From contig JAPYWJ010000002.1 of the NCBI GenBank assembly GCA_028276405.1, positions 1 through 64,000 of the forward strand: a stretch of DNA of 64,000 bases, read 5' to 3'. Shown one piece after another: positions 1 through 7,920 of this stretch. Both the position numbers and the translations under genes were made by a program. Origin of the DNA: Hydrogenobacter sp. (GTDB lineage Bacteria; Aquificota; Aquificia; Aquificales; Aquificaceae). The number at the start of each line of letters is the position of its first letter. Positions within the stretch are counted from its first letter, which is position 1. Under the pieces are notes generated by a model. The model did no database searches. It saw only the letters and a list, made by a program, of their open reading frames with translations, and was not told the origin of the DNA.

Positions 1-2
1 CC

Positions 3-95
3 ATTGCCTGTGCTATTCTTTGGAACTTCTGGGTGCTTGCGACTTACTTATTTTTGTTATTTCTGTCTGGTATCTTGCACTATAGCTACGCTTAA
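3..95 (+). CDS. C-terminal end of a membrane protein (partial)
   Basis: An open frame enters from the left edge and stops with TAA at 93-95. The roughly 30 residues are strongly hydrophobic (Ile, Leu, Trp, Phe, Tyr) and look like a last membrane helix with a short tail, ending Tyr-Ala. The other two forward frames also run for some distance, but their composition is less protein-like. The family cannot be named from so short a tail; a small polytopic protein such as a GtrA-like flippase would fit but is a guess. Confidence 0.35.
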   Translation: MACAILWNFWVLATYLFLLFLSGILHYSYA

Positions 96-186
96 TGGCT
101 ATGGTAGATTTTTAGAACAGCCTTAGAGTTTTCATCTAATAATATTTTCTCATTAACAGGTTTAAAGATTAATAAATCTTGAAAAG

Positions 187-1065
187 TCAGTTTCGGAGGA
201 TGATAAGCTCAAAATAGTTAAGAAAAGTTCTGTTGAAATAAACAGACCCATCTTTATAGAGAAGCAGTATACCTATGTCCTGATGGTTTTCTAAGAATCT
301 TTGTCTTTGCTCATCGCTCATAGCGAATATCGCGGTGGATAAGGCATCTGTAATAGTGCAATCTCCGTAGGCAACGGTCACCTGAATCAAGTGGTTTTGT
401 TTCCCTACTATGTGATTCCTAAGATAGTTTCCTGAGGTGGAAAGACAGAGGTCTTTCTTATTTATGGCTTCCATGAGGATGCCCTTAGTGATAGGATTGT
501 AAACAGCCAACAGCCTTTTTTCTCCCCATACTTTCATATCTCCTGCTATGGATATGAAACCTTTTGGGGTTTTTATATATTCATAAGCTTTCTGTACCGC
601 GTATCCCTTACCTATACCGCCTAAGTCTATAGCCATATTTTTCTCCTTTAAAAATACCTTACTGCCTTCTAACTTAACTTTTCTGTAGTCAACGAGCTTG
701 ATAGCCTCTTCCATTGATATTTCCTTGTTTCTTTTAGCTCTTATGGTTATAGCGCCTACCGTTATGTCAAAAGCTCCCTCTGTTATCTGGGATATGTAAA
801 GAGCCTTTTTTATGACCTCTAAGGTTTCTGGTGATACTTCAACTTCCTGTAATCCTGCCTTTCTGTTTATTTCTGAAATCTCCGATGTCTCCATGTAGTC
901 TGAAAGCTTTTCCTCAATACTTCTCATGTATCTGTAAGCTTGATGATTTTTGCCTTCTGGCAGGTCAATAATAGCGTAAGTGCCCATCAGATAAAACACT
1001 TCCTCTTTTGCAAAAGACAAGGAAAGGAAAGTTAATATAGTTAGTATGGTAATTATGTTCCTCAT
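187..1065 (-). CDS. apbE: ApbE-family FAD:protein FMN transferase
   Basis: A 292-residue exported protein of the ApbE family, which transfers FMN from FAD to a Thr of target proteins outside the cytoplasmic membrane. Seen: a hydrophobic signal peptide (residues 1-19, ending SLSFA), GAFDITVG near 97-104, the flavin-binding DLGGIGKGYA at 148-157, STSGNY at 209-214, and a CTITDALSTA stretch at 236-245 in the place of the Mg site. I chose the ATG at 1065 because it opens directly into the signal peptide; a longer frame to 1131 would put 22 non-signal residues in front. Its first 20 bases overlap the start of the divergent NlpC/P60 gene. No obvious flavinylated partner (Rnf, Nqr) lies nearby. Confidence 0.85.
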   Translation of the reverse strand: MRNIITILTILTFLSLSFAKEEVFYLMGTYAIIDLPEGKNHQAYRYMRSIEEKLSDYMETSEISEINRKAGLQEVEVSPETLEVIKKALYISQITEGAFDITVGAITIRAKRNKEISMEEAIKLVDYRKVKLEGSKVFLKEKNMAIDLGGIGKGYAVQKAYEYIKTPKGFISIAGDMKVWGEKRLLAVYNPITKGILMEAINKKDLCLSTSGNYLRNHIVGKQNHLIQVTVAYGDCTITDALSTAIFAMSDEQRQRFLENHQDIGILLLYKDGSVYFNRTFLNYFELIILRN

Positions 1066-2134
1066 ATTACTCTTCAGTATAGCCCAAAGCCTTGAGGTGA
1101 GTAAGATAAACTCCCAAGTATATACCCTCATACCTTATGTTATGAAAATAACAGACTTTCCAGAAAAATTGAAGGGAAGTACGGTAAAAGAGTGGATGTT
1201 TAAAGATGCTTTACCTATGGACAAAAGCTTTGTAAAGAATACAAATCTGGAGGGTATTCCGCAAGAGATAGAAGTATCCTTTGGTTGGACTCTAAGAAGA
1301 ACAAACATGAAGATGTATCCCACAGACCTTCCTATATACAAAAACAATAAAGACATAGACCTAAATCAGTACACTCTGCTTGAACCTTTCACACCTTTGG
1401 CAGTACTTCATACCTCAAAAGACAGAGAGTGGCTTTATGTACAGTCTCCTTTTATGAGGGGCTGGGTAAAAAAGAAGGATGTTATCATAAAGGAGAAGAA
1501 AGAACTTCTTAAAGTGCTTTCTTTACCCTTTCTTGTAGTGTTAAAGCCAAAGCTTTACATAAAAAACTTGGAGTTTGGGCTTGGTGCCAAAGTGCCTTAT
1601 TTAAACAAGGAGGGCGAGCTTTATCGTGTTTTGCTTCCTGACGGCTCTTCTTATAGAGTGAGCCTATCAGAAGGTTTTAACGATGGTTATCTTGCGTATT
1701 CTGAAGGTATTGTTAAGAGCCTGCTGGAAGGGTTTTTGGGACAGCCTTATGACTGGGGAGGAATGCACGGTAGTTGGGACTGTTCTTCCTTTATTAGAGA
1801 TGTGTTTTCCCTTTTTGGACTTGAGCTTCCCAGAAACTCTCAGCAACAATCACAAATAGGGATAAAGGTAAAAGAGGGTTTCAACAGTTACGAAGAGATG
1901 AAAACTACTCTTGAAACATTACCACCTTTTAGGACTCTCATTTTTCTCAGAGGGCATGTTATGTTATACGGCGGTATGGAAGGAAAAGACATAGTGATCT
2001 ATCATGCACTTTACGGTATTTTACTTGATGATGGGAAGTATATAAAGGTCAAAAAGATAGTGAAGAATTTACTTGAAAGGGACAAGCTTACAAACATATA
2101 CAAAAGGGTAATAAGCGTAAATGTGCTGGAGTAA
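1046..2134 (+). CDS. SH3-domain NlpC/P60 peptidoglycan hydrolase
   Basis: A 362-residue secreted cell-wall hydrolase. The N-terminus is a short hydrophobic signal (FLILLFSIAQS); the start may be the ATG at 1046 or the one at 1055. Residues about 80-205 resemble the bacterial SH3 repeats found in YkfC-like endopeptidases (RRTNMKMYPTDLP at 84-96). The NlpC/P60 catalytic domain follows: PYDWGG at 234-239, WDCSSF with catalytic Cys246, GHVMLYGG with His304 and a third candidate His near 323. Such enzymes usually cut gamma-D-Glu to diamino-acid bonds in stem peptides. The gene is followed after 9 bases by thrB. The 5' end overlaps the divergent apbE-like gene. Confidence 0.85.
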   Translation: MVIMFLILLFSIAQSLEVSKINSQVYTLIPYVMKITDFPEKLKGSTVKEWMFKDALPMDKSFVKNTNLEGIPQEIEVSFGWTLRRTNMKMYPTDLPIYKNNKDIDLNQYTLLEPFTPLAVLHTSKDREWLYVQSPFMRGWVKKKDVIIKEKKELLKVLSLPFLVVLKPKLYIKNLEFGLGAKVPYLNKEGELYRVLLPDGSSYRVSLSEGFNDGYLAYSEGIVKSLLEGFLGQPYDWGGMHGSWDCSSFIRDVFSLFGLELPRNSQQQSQIGIKVKEGFNSYEEMKTTLETLPPFRTLIFLRGHVMLYGGMEGKDIVIYHALYGILLDDGKYIKVKKIVKNLLERDKLTNIYKRVISVNVLE

Positions 2135-2143
2135 AATATTTTC

Positions 2144-3046
2144 ATGTTCAGCGTAAAAGTTCCTGCAAGCACTAGCAATTTGGGTTGTGGTTTTGATACT
2201 TTTGGGCTTGCGTTAAGTCTTTATAACGAATTTTTCTTTGAGAGGTCAGACAGGTTTATTGTAGAAATAGAGGGAGAAGGAAGGCACTTACATAAAGATG
2301 AAAACAACTTGCTGTTGAAGGCTTACCTAAAAGCTTGCGAATATTTTGGGAAGGATCCAAAGCCCACAAGAGTGGTTCAGAAAAATCGCATACCTACGGG
2401 GAGAGGTCTTGGGTCCTCTGCAACCGCCATAATAGGTGGCATAACTGCCTTTGAGGTCCTGCACGGTGAAAAGCTAAGCCAAGAAGAAAAACTGAAATTG
2501 TCTCTAAGCATGGAACCTCATCCAGACAATCTCTTTCCTGCCCTTTTGGGTGGTTTTGTAATATCCCTTTGGGACGGTGAAAGGCTTGTCTATACAAAGC
2601 TGGATTTTCCCGAAGACATAAAAGTTGTAGTTGCTGTACCGGATTTTGAACTTTCTACGAGTATGGCAAGGAGTGTTTTAGAGCAAAATGTCAGCCTTTC
2701 CGATGCGGTAAATAATATCCAAAGGGCAAGTCTAATGGTTGCGTGTCTGTGCAACAAAGAATACCATCTTCTCAAAGAAGCTGTCAAAGACAGATTGCAT
2801 CAACCTTACAGGGCAAAACTCATACCGGGTTTTTTTAAAGTTATAGATAGAGCTTACCAAGAGGGAGCTTTAGCAGTATTTTTGAGCGGTGCGGGACCGT
2901 CTGTGGCTTCCTTTTCCAACAGAAACTTTGAAAACATAGGAAAAGCCATGGTTAGAGCCTTTGAGGAAGAGGGAATAATAGCAAAATACTTGCTTTTGGA
3001 TGTGGATCAAGAGGGAGCTAAGGTTTATGAAGGTTCTCACTCTTGA
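2144..3046 (+). CDS. thrB: homoserine kinase
   Basis: A GHMP kinase that phosphorylates homoserine to O-phosphohomoserine, the committed step to threonine. The 300-residue length is normal. Seen: the N-terminal VPASTSNLGCGFD signature (6-18) and the ATP-binding IPTGRGLGSSATA loop (83-95), with a C-terminal FLSGAGPSVA motif. No ribosome-binding site lies close to the ATG; instead TAAAAT at 2132-2137 ends six bases before it, as in several other genes of the window. The 3' end overlaps coaX by 20 bases. Threonine synthase is not in the window. Confidence 0.95.
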   Translation: MFSVKVPASTSNLGCGFDTFGLALSLYNEFFFERSDRFIVEIEGEGRHLHKDENNLLLKAYLKACEYFGKDPKPTRVVQKNRIPTGRGLGSSATAIIGGITAFEVLHGEKLSQEEKLKLSLSMEPHPDNLFPALLGGFVISLWDGERLVYTKLDFPEDIKVVVAVPDFELSTSMARSVLEQNVSLSDAVNNIQRASLMVACLCNKEYHLLKEAVKDRLHQPYRAKLIPGFFKVIDRAYQEGALAVFLSGAGPSVASFSNRNFENIGKAMVRAFEEEGIIAKYLLLDVDQEGAKVYEGSHS

Positions 3047-3704
3047 TGTGGGGAACACAAGCGTTGATGCTTGCCAATATGACGGCAAAAACCTCACCTT
3101 TATCCGAAAATTTTCCCACAAGGAAGTGGAACATTTAAAAGGTGATTATGATATGGTGTATGTAGCATCAGTGAAGCCTTCTCTAAACACAACACTAAAA
3201 GAGGTCTTTCCCAACGCTGTTTTTATAGAGAGTAAAGATGTACCAATAAAGGCAACTTTTGACACCAACAGTGTAGGTATTGACAGACTTTTGAACCTTT
3301 ACGGAGCTTGGCGTTTTTATTCCAAAAACTCCCTTGTGATCAGCTGTGGAACAGCCTTTGTGCTTGATGTCCTTGTGGAAGGCGTATTTGAAGGTGGTTT
3401 TATAAGCCTTGGATTGGCTACAAAGCTACAGTGTCTTTCTCAAAGGGCAGAACTTATACCTTCTTTTGAGCTTAAGAAGGTTGAGGTATTTTTAGGTAAA
3501 GATACACAAAGCGCTGTTGTTGGAGGCATATTAAAAGAAGCTAAGAGCTTTATAAAAGTTTTTCTTGAAGAGTTGAAAAACACCTATATGAGGGATTTTT
3601 CTGTAGTGATCACGGGGGGTGACGGATGGTTGTTTGAAGATATAGGCATCTATGACCCTTTACTGATGCACAAAGCTATGCTTCATGTCCATAAGCTTCT
3701 TTAA
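3027..3704 (+). CDS. coaX: type III pantothenate kinase
   Basis: A 225-residue CoaX-type kinase making 4'-phosphopantothenate, the first step of coenzyme A synthesis. The start at 3027 was chosen because the family opens with a phosphate-binding DVGNTS (here 7-12) directly after a short beta strand. GIDR (84-87) matches the pantothenate-site motif. Two conserved places look altered: the usual Asp before GTA is a Ser (ISCGTAFVLD, 105-114), and the usual GGxIxPG reads GGFISLG. Family assignment is secure; full activity is less certain. It overlaps thrB by 20 bases and the convergent DUF2103 gene by 29 bases. Confidence 0.85.
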   Translation: MKVLTLDVGNTSVDACQYDGKNLTFIRKFSHKEVEHLKGDYDMVYVASVKPSLNTTLKEVFPNAVFIESKDVPIKATFDTNSVGIDRLLNLYGAWRFYSKNSLVISCGTAFVLDVLVEGVFEGGFISLGLATKLQCLSQRAELIPSFELKKVEVFLGKDTQSAVVGGILKEAKSFIKVFLEELKNTYMRDFSVVITGGDGWLFEDIGIYDPLLMHKAMLHVHKLL

Positions 3705-3969
3705 ATCGCCTTTCAAAAGCTTGGCTATCGCTACAAACCACAAAAACTTCCTGCACAGAAGTACCGTTTTTATAAAGAAGTTTAAAACCAGAATTTGTCC
3801 TGTATTTAAGAAATATACCTTTTGAACCCCTTCCTCTGTTATTTCTTGATATCCTTCCCGGCACTATGGTCTTTACTCCATCAAACTGGGATAAGACTTC
3901 CAAGTAGTCTTCAAGTCCTTCAAGCAATGTGTGTTCAACCTTTACTTTGTTTTTTCTGTGCTTGCCCAT
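3676..3969 (-). CDS. DUF2103 family small protein
   Basis: A 97-residue basic protein. Its layout matches the DUF2103 family known from cyanobacteria and other thermophiles: a short start, a GVKTIVPGRISR segment (31-42), a central strand region, then GFKLLYKNGTSVQEVFVV (62-79). The family has been described as a predicted metal-binding protein but its function is unknown. No signal peptide or membrane helix is visible. The 3' end overlaps the 3' end of coaX on the other strand, and its ATG lies 15 bases from the start of the divergent phosphoribosyltransferase gene. Confidence 0.65.
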   Translation of the reverse strand: MGKHRKNKVKVEHTLLEGLEDYLEVLSQFDGVKTIVPGRISRNNRGRGSKGIFLKYRTNSGFKLLYKNGTSVQEVFVVCSDSQAFERRFKEAYGHEA

Positions 3970-3984
3970 ATATTTAAGTTTAAT

Positions 3985-4635
3985 ATGATCTTTTCAGACA
4001 GGACTCAAGCAGGAAATGTGTTGGGGAAGTATCTTGAGGATAAGATAAATAGGGACCTAAATCCTATAGTTTTAGGAATACCAAGGGGTGGTGTGCTGGT
4101 CGCTAAAGAGGTAGCAAGGATACTCCAAGTGCCTATGGGTCTGCTCATGGTAAGAAAGTTAGGAGTACCACAAAATCCGGAACTTGCCTTTGGAGCGGTG
4201 GACCCGGACGGTGAGGTTTACATAGACAAAAAAACAGCGGATCACTTTAAGCTCTCCGAAGACCAGATAAAAAAGGTAGTTAATGAAGAGATGAAAAAGA
4301 TAAAGGAAAGGGAAAAGCTCTTCTTGAAAGGTAGCATGCCTAATCTTTCGGGAAGAGAGGTAATAATAGTTGATGATGGCATAGCAACAGGATACACAGT
4401 AATAGCAGGCGTAAACTTCGTTAAAAGAAGGTCTGCCCGTAAGGTGATAGTTGCGTCTCCTGTATGTCCTGCAGATACTTTGAAGAGAATAAAAGAATAC
4501 GCTGATGAGGTTTTCTGTTATCATGTGTCCCACGATCCTAACTTTGCTGTAGGCATGTTTTACAAAAACTTTCGTCAAGTGGAAGACCAGGAGGTTTTGG
4601 AGCTCTTACAAGAACTCAATCCCCAAGATGTATAG
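3985..4635 (+). CDS. predicted phosphoribosyltransferase (COG1926 type)
   Basis: A 216-residue type I phosphoribosyltransferase-fold protein. Seen: GIPRGG (31-36), RKLGVPQNPELAFGA (57-71) and the PRPP-binding VIIVDDGIATG (126-136). These are features of the COG1926 group, whose substrate is not established; in other bacteria it is sometimes fused to a dienelactone-hydrolase domain, which is absent here. The start at 3985 is preferred over an upstream ATG because the family begins with F(S/R)DR. The last 20 bases overlap the 3' end of the convergent hemerythrin gene. Confidence 0.8.
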   Translation: MIFSDRTQAGNVLGKYLEDKINRDLNPIVLGIPRGGVLVAKEVARILQVPMGLLMVRKLGVPQNPELAFGAVDPDGEVYIDKKTADHFKLSEDQIKKVVNEEMKKIKEREKLFLKGSMPNLSGREVIIVDDGIATGYTVIAGVNFVKRRSARKVIVASPVCPADTLKRIKEYADEVFCYHVSHDPNFAVGMFYKNFRQVEDQEVLELLQELNPQDV

Positions 4636-5020
4636 CGGTGGTAGAGTCCCACCTTGCTATGTGAAGCATCAGCCAGGGTATTAACCGTTCCTTTATGAAA
4701 TCAGAGATCTCTTGAGGGTTTGTGTTTTTCTTCCAATTTTCCCTAAGAGCCCTCACTTCTTGTCTCATCATATCGTGCTCTGCTTTGTGCATGGGATATG
4801 CAAAAAACTCTCCCTCTCTCATAAGGGCTTCTTCCGTAGAAAAGTGCTCCTCTATATCGTAGACCAAAAGTTCCATAAGCTGATTTATTTTCTCTTTGTT
4901 CCCTTCCTGACAGGCAGAATAAAGTTCGTTGATGATCTCTATCTCGTCCTCGTGAAGGGTGTTCATAATGGAATTGGCTACCTGAGGCAAGTCTGTTTTT
5001 TTATCAGCATGATGCTGCAC
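4616..5020 (-). CDS. bacteriohemerythrin-like O2-binding protein
   Basis: A 134-residue four-helix hemerythrin. The di-iron ligands can be followed: His23, His59 with Glu63 (EEHFSTEE), His78 and His82 (HKAEH), His120 and Asp125. The family binds O2 reversibly, for storage, delivery or sensing, which would suit a microaerophile living beside oxygen-sensitive POR. The start is awkward: the in-frame GTG at 5020 touches the AGGAG at 5021-5025, leaving no spacing, while the well-spaced ATG is out of frame by one base across an A7 run. The N-terminal 15 residues are therefore uncertain. Confidence 0.8.
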   Translation of the reverse strand: MQHHADKKTDLPQVANSIMNTLHEDEIEIINELYSACQEGNKEKINQLMELLVYDIEEHFSTEEALMREGEFFAYPMHKAEHDMMRQEVRALRENWKKNTNPQEISDFIKERLIPWLMLHIARWDSTTAIHLGD

Positions 5021-5072
5021 CTCCTGTTTTATGAGTAAATATACACTTACTAAGCCTTCAAAATATTAACAA

Positions 5073-5094
5073 GGGGGGCGCTTTATAGGCCCCC
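5073..5094 (-). terminator. terminator of the por operon, enclosing the porG stop codon
   Basis: Read on the minus strand, GGGGGC (end of porG) pairs with GCCCCC just after its stop codon, giving a six-pair all-GC stem with a nine-base loop that contains the TAA, followed by TTGTTAATATTTT. This fits a rho-independent terminator for the por operon. The same hairpin lies upstream of the hemerythrin gene. Confidence 0.6.
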
Positions 5095-5805
5095 ACCTTT
5101 CATCACTTCCTGAGGTCTTGGTAGAAAAGGCTCCATGCCTTGTTCTTGAGCCCATCTTTTTGCAAGCTCGTAAGCAGCTTTTGCGGTATTGAGGTTTTTT
5201 TCTATAAGCTCTAACTTCTTTTTGAACTTTCTTTCAAGAGCAGAGTCAAGAGACGCTGTACCACCTGATGCTACAAACTTTTTGAGGAATCTTGACTTTA
5301 TACCCTCTTCTATGGCTTCTAAACCCACACAACCTATTACGCCAAATAGGGCTCCTATCATAGCCATGTTTGTGGAAAGCTCAGTACCTGCAATGTCTAT
5401 AGCAAATTTTGTAGCTGGAAAGTTAAGCACCTTTACATTTAAAGATTCCAAGTATTCTTTGTCTTCATCCGTAAGCAAGTCTTCCTCTGTGTTTATGATG
5501 ATAAGTCCGTTTTTCTTTATACCCGAATAGAAAGGCATGGTGTAAGACTTACCCATGGTGATGACCTGAGGATGGAAAACCATTATAACATCGGGATAAA
5601 CCACTTCACCTCTGTCGTAAATGGGTTCTAAGCCAATACGTGCATAGCTCTCCGCAGGAGCCATTCTTTTCTCAGCACCAAAGAAGGGGTTAGAAACCGC
5701 ATAATAACCTTCGTAGTCTGCAGCTGTGGCTATTATGTGAGCTGCGGTAACAGCACCTTGACCACCCAAAGCGGGCATTCTTATGTTTACCCTTCTCCTT
5801 CTCAT
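5083..5805 (-). CDS. porG: pyruvate:ferredoxin oxidoreductase, gamma subunit
   Basis: The 240-residue gamma subunit of a 2-oxoacid:ferredoxin oxidoreductase. It has the GGQGAVTAA motif (14-22) and SNPFFGAEKRMAPAESYARI (38-57), typical of the domain that helps bind CoA. With PorA and PorB it forms the catalytic core that carboxylates acetyl-CoA to pyruvate in the reductive TCA cycle. The ATG overlaps the porB stop by four bases, so translation is probably coupled. It is the last gene of the operon; its final codons form one arm of the terminator. Confidence 0.9.
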   Translation of the reverse strand: MRRRRVNIRMPALGGQGAVTAAHIIATAADYEGYYAVSNPFFGAEKRMAPAESYARIGLEPIYDRGEVVYPDVIMVFHPQVITMGKSYTMPFYSGIKKNGLIIINTEEDLLTDEDKEYLESLNVKVLNFPATKFAIDIAGTELSTNMAMIGALFGVIGCVGLEAIEEGIKSRFLKKFVASGGTASLDSALERKFKKKLELIEKNLNTAKAAYELAKRWAQEQGMEPFLPRPQEVMKGGGL

Positions 5806-6662
5806 AACAAGCCTTCCTCCTTAACTCTGTTTATTACTTCTTCTGCTTGTGGTGTCATGTATTCAAAGAAAGAGAACCTTTCCTTGTCCCTTGCTCTCAT
5901 TTCGTCTAGTCCATCGTCAGAATTTAGACCTATCTCAAGTATGCAGGGAGTATAAAGGTGCACATAAGTAGGTCCCACTTCCCTTGCCACATATATAGCT
6001 TTCTTTATAACCTGTTCCACCTTTTTAGGAGATGATACTGTAAGCCTTGCTACATAATGACATCCTGAGTCTATGGCTATCTGCCAGAAGGGCACTTTGT
6101 CCCACTGCTTTCCTTTGGGAGCCATTTTAAACACATGTCCTTTGACGGTCAAGCCACTTTCCTGTCCACCTGTGTTAGCGTAAACCTCGTTATCAAAGCA
6201 TATGGTTGTTATTTTTTCTTGCCTAAAGAAGGACTGGAGAGTACAGTCAAGACCTATATCCACCGTAGCACCATCACCTGCGAGAACTACCACATCTTTG
6301 ACCTTATCTGGAAAGCGCCACTCAAGAACCCTTTTTATACCAGATGCTACAGCGTTTTGGTTTCCAAATAAGGAGTGAACCGTATGAAGCGCTATATGAG
6401 GAAAGACCAAGGAGGTGCATCCCGTGGAGTTAACTATTATGGTATCCTCAGGATTAGGTAAGGATGCGAGGATGTATCTTAGTGCCATAGACTCGGGACA
6501 TCCGGCACAAAGGGAATGCTCTTCTATAAGCTCCTTAGTATAGGGCAGATCCATGACACCCCTTTTTGGATTTCCCCAGGTTGCTCTCTCTTCAAGGTCT
6601 ATTATCTCCTTAGGCATAAACTCCTTTAGGTCTTCGTTGATGTCATATATCTTATATGACAT
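5802..6662 (-). CDS. porB: pyruvate:ferredoxin oxidoreductase, beta subunit (TPP-binding)
   Basis: The 286-residue thiamine-diphosphate subunit of POR. Seen: LCAGCPE with Cys52 and Cys55 (iron-sulfur ligands in this family), GCTS at 81-84, the TPP/Mg motif GDGATVDIG (129-137) and NEVYANTGGQESG (158-170). The start overlaps the end of porA by 11 bases. The gene order E-D-A-B-G is that reported for POR of Hydrogenobacter thermophilus; its 2-oxoglutarate counterpart ends with E, which is why I prefer pyruvate as the substrate. Confidence 0.92.
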   Translation of the reverse strand: MSYKIYDINEDLKEFMPKEIIDLEERATWGNPKRGVMDLPYTKELIEEHSLCAGCPESMALRYILASLPNPEDTIIVNSTGCTSLVFPHIALHTVHSLFGNQNAVASGIKRVLEWRFPDKVKDVVVLAGDGATVDIGLDCTLQSFFRQEKITTICFDNEVYANTGGQESGLTVKGHVFKMAPKGKQWDKVPFWQIAIDSGCHYVARLTVSSPKKVEQVIKKAIYVAREVGPTYVHLYTPCILEIGLNSDDGLDEMRARDKERFSFFEYMTPQAEEVINRVKEEGLL

Positions 6663-7854
6663 GTTTGACCTCCTTTCCTGTAAGTTTTAGCACTTCTTTA
6701 ACTATGACTTCTGCAGGCATGGTCATTCCACCAGCAACTCTTGGAGCACCTATTATCTCAGCGTTAGAATGTCCGTACAGATATCTCCTTACTTCTCTTT
6801 CAAGCCAGCCTACTACATTAAACTCGGGTACGAATATGTATTTGGCTCCTTTCACCGCCTGTCTGAGCTCTTCTATGGGGAAGGGTCTTATGGTTTTGAG
6901 TTTTACAACTCTTGCAGGAATACCTTCATCTTCTAAAAGTCTGACAGCTTCCTTTGCCTGAGCGGATGCGGTACCACATGCCACAAAAACAAGCTCGGCT
7001 TCTGGATCTCCAAAATGCTCTATAAGTCCTCTTAGATAGTGCTTAGCATAAGGTCTTGACCTCTCTATTGCAGCCCTTACCTCCCACTGCCAGCTTGCAT
7101 GGGTAGCGTAAGATATATAGTTAGACTTCATGACAAATGGGTCCCTGAGAAATCTACCAGGAGGAACTTCTGCGTCTATAACAGGCATGGGCGCTCTGTA
7201 GGGGTTATAGGGAGGAAGTGCTATGTCATCTGGAGGAAGCATAATGGCTTCTCTTGTGTGAGATACAAAAAAGCCATCAACTACAGTAATTACCGGCACA
7301 TGCACATCTGGTTGCTCTGCTACTACAAAACCCGCTAATATCATATCAAATAAGTCTTGAGCAGTTTCCGCATACCATATCATGCAACCCGTATCAAGCA
7401 AAAATCCCACTTCAAGATTGTCAGGTTGTATAGAAAGTGGGGAGTTTACACCTCTTGCCATCAGCACCAATTGAACTGGTATTCTCGTCCCCGCCCACAT
7501 GGGGAAGTTTTCCATAGCTCTGAGGGTTCCAGGTCCAGATGTAGTGGTTATGGTTCTGGCACCTGCCATGGCGCATCCTGCTATTTCTGACATAACTCCA
7601 AACTCGGACTCACCTCTAAAGTAAACACCTACATATCCTTCCACCCATAGCTCACCTATGAGGTGCGCAGCTTCTGACTGCGGAGTTATGGGATAAGAGA
7701 CAGACGCATCAACGGATGCTCGTTTTACTGCTTCCTTTACCGCCTCGGAACCCGTCATGAAATGTTTGGTTCTTGGAGCCTCAAAAAGAAGGTAGTCTGG
7801 AGAAACTACCCTCTGACCCGCTCTGTTGTATAAGATAGTTTCTGTAGCTTGCAT
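6652..7854 (-). CDS. porA: pyruvate:ferredoxin oxidoreductase, alpha subunit
   Basis: The 400-residue alpha subunit, with the pyrimidine-binding domain (residues about 30-260: VSYPITPQSE, FRGESEFGVMSE, TTTSGPG, GVNSPLSIQPDN) and a transketolase C-terminal-like domain (about 280-390). It contributes the catalytic interface with PorB. A ribosome-binding site AGGAGGTG precedes the ATG. A 66-base gap separates it from the upstream D gene, long enough for an extra promoter though none is clear. Confidence 0.92.
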   Translation of the reverse strand: MQATETILYNRAGQRVVSPDYLLFEAPRTKHFMTGSEAVKEAVKRASVDASVSYPITPQSEAAHLIGELWVEGYVGVYFRGESEFGVMSEIAGCAMAGARTITTTSGPGTLRAMENFPMWAGTRIPVQLVLMARGVNSPLSIQPDNLEVGFLLDTGCMIWYAETAQDLFDMILAGFVVAEQPDVHVPVITVVDGFFVSHTREAIMLPPDDIALPPYNPYRAPMPVIDAEVPPGRFLRDPFVMKSNYISYATHASWQWEVRAAIERSRPYAKHYLRGLIEHFGDPEAELVFVACGTASAQAKEAVRLLEDEGIPARVVKLKTIRPFPIEELRQAVKGAKYIFVPEFNVVGWLEREVRRYLYGHSNAEIIGAPRVAGGMTMPAEVIVKEVLKLTGKEVKHVI

Positions 7855-7920
7855 ATCACACCTCCTATCAAAGGGTTTTCTTAAATTTACTTAAAAAGTC
7901 CCAGATTAGCATGATTTTTA

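Noticed and set aside
4159-4578. 139-codon open frame antisense to the phosphoribosyltransferase gene
   Set aside because: Composition is low-complexity Tyr/Phe/Ser, no RBS, and the forward gene has clear family motifs; it is a shadow frame.
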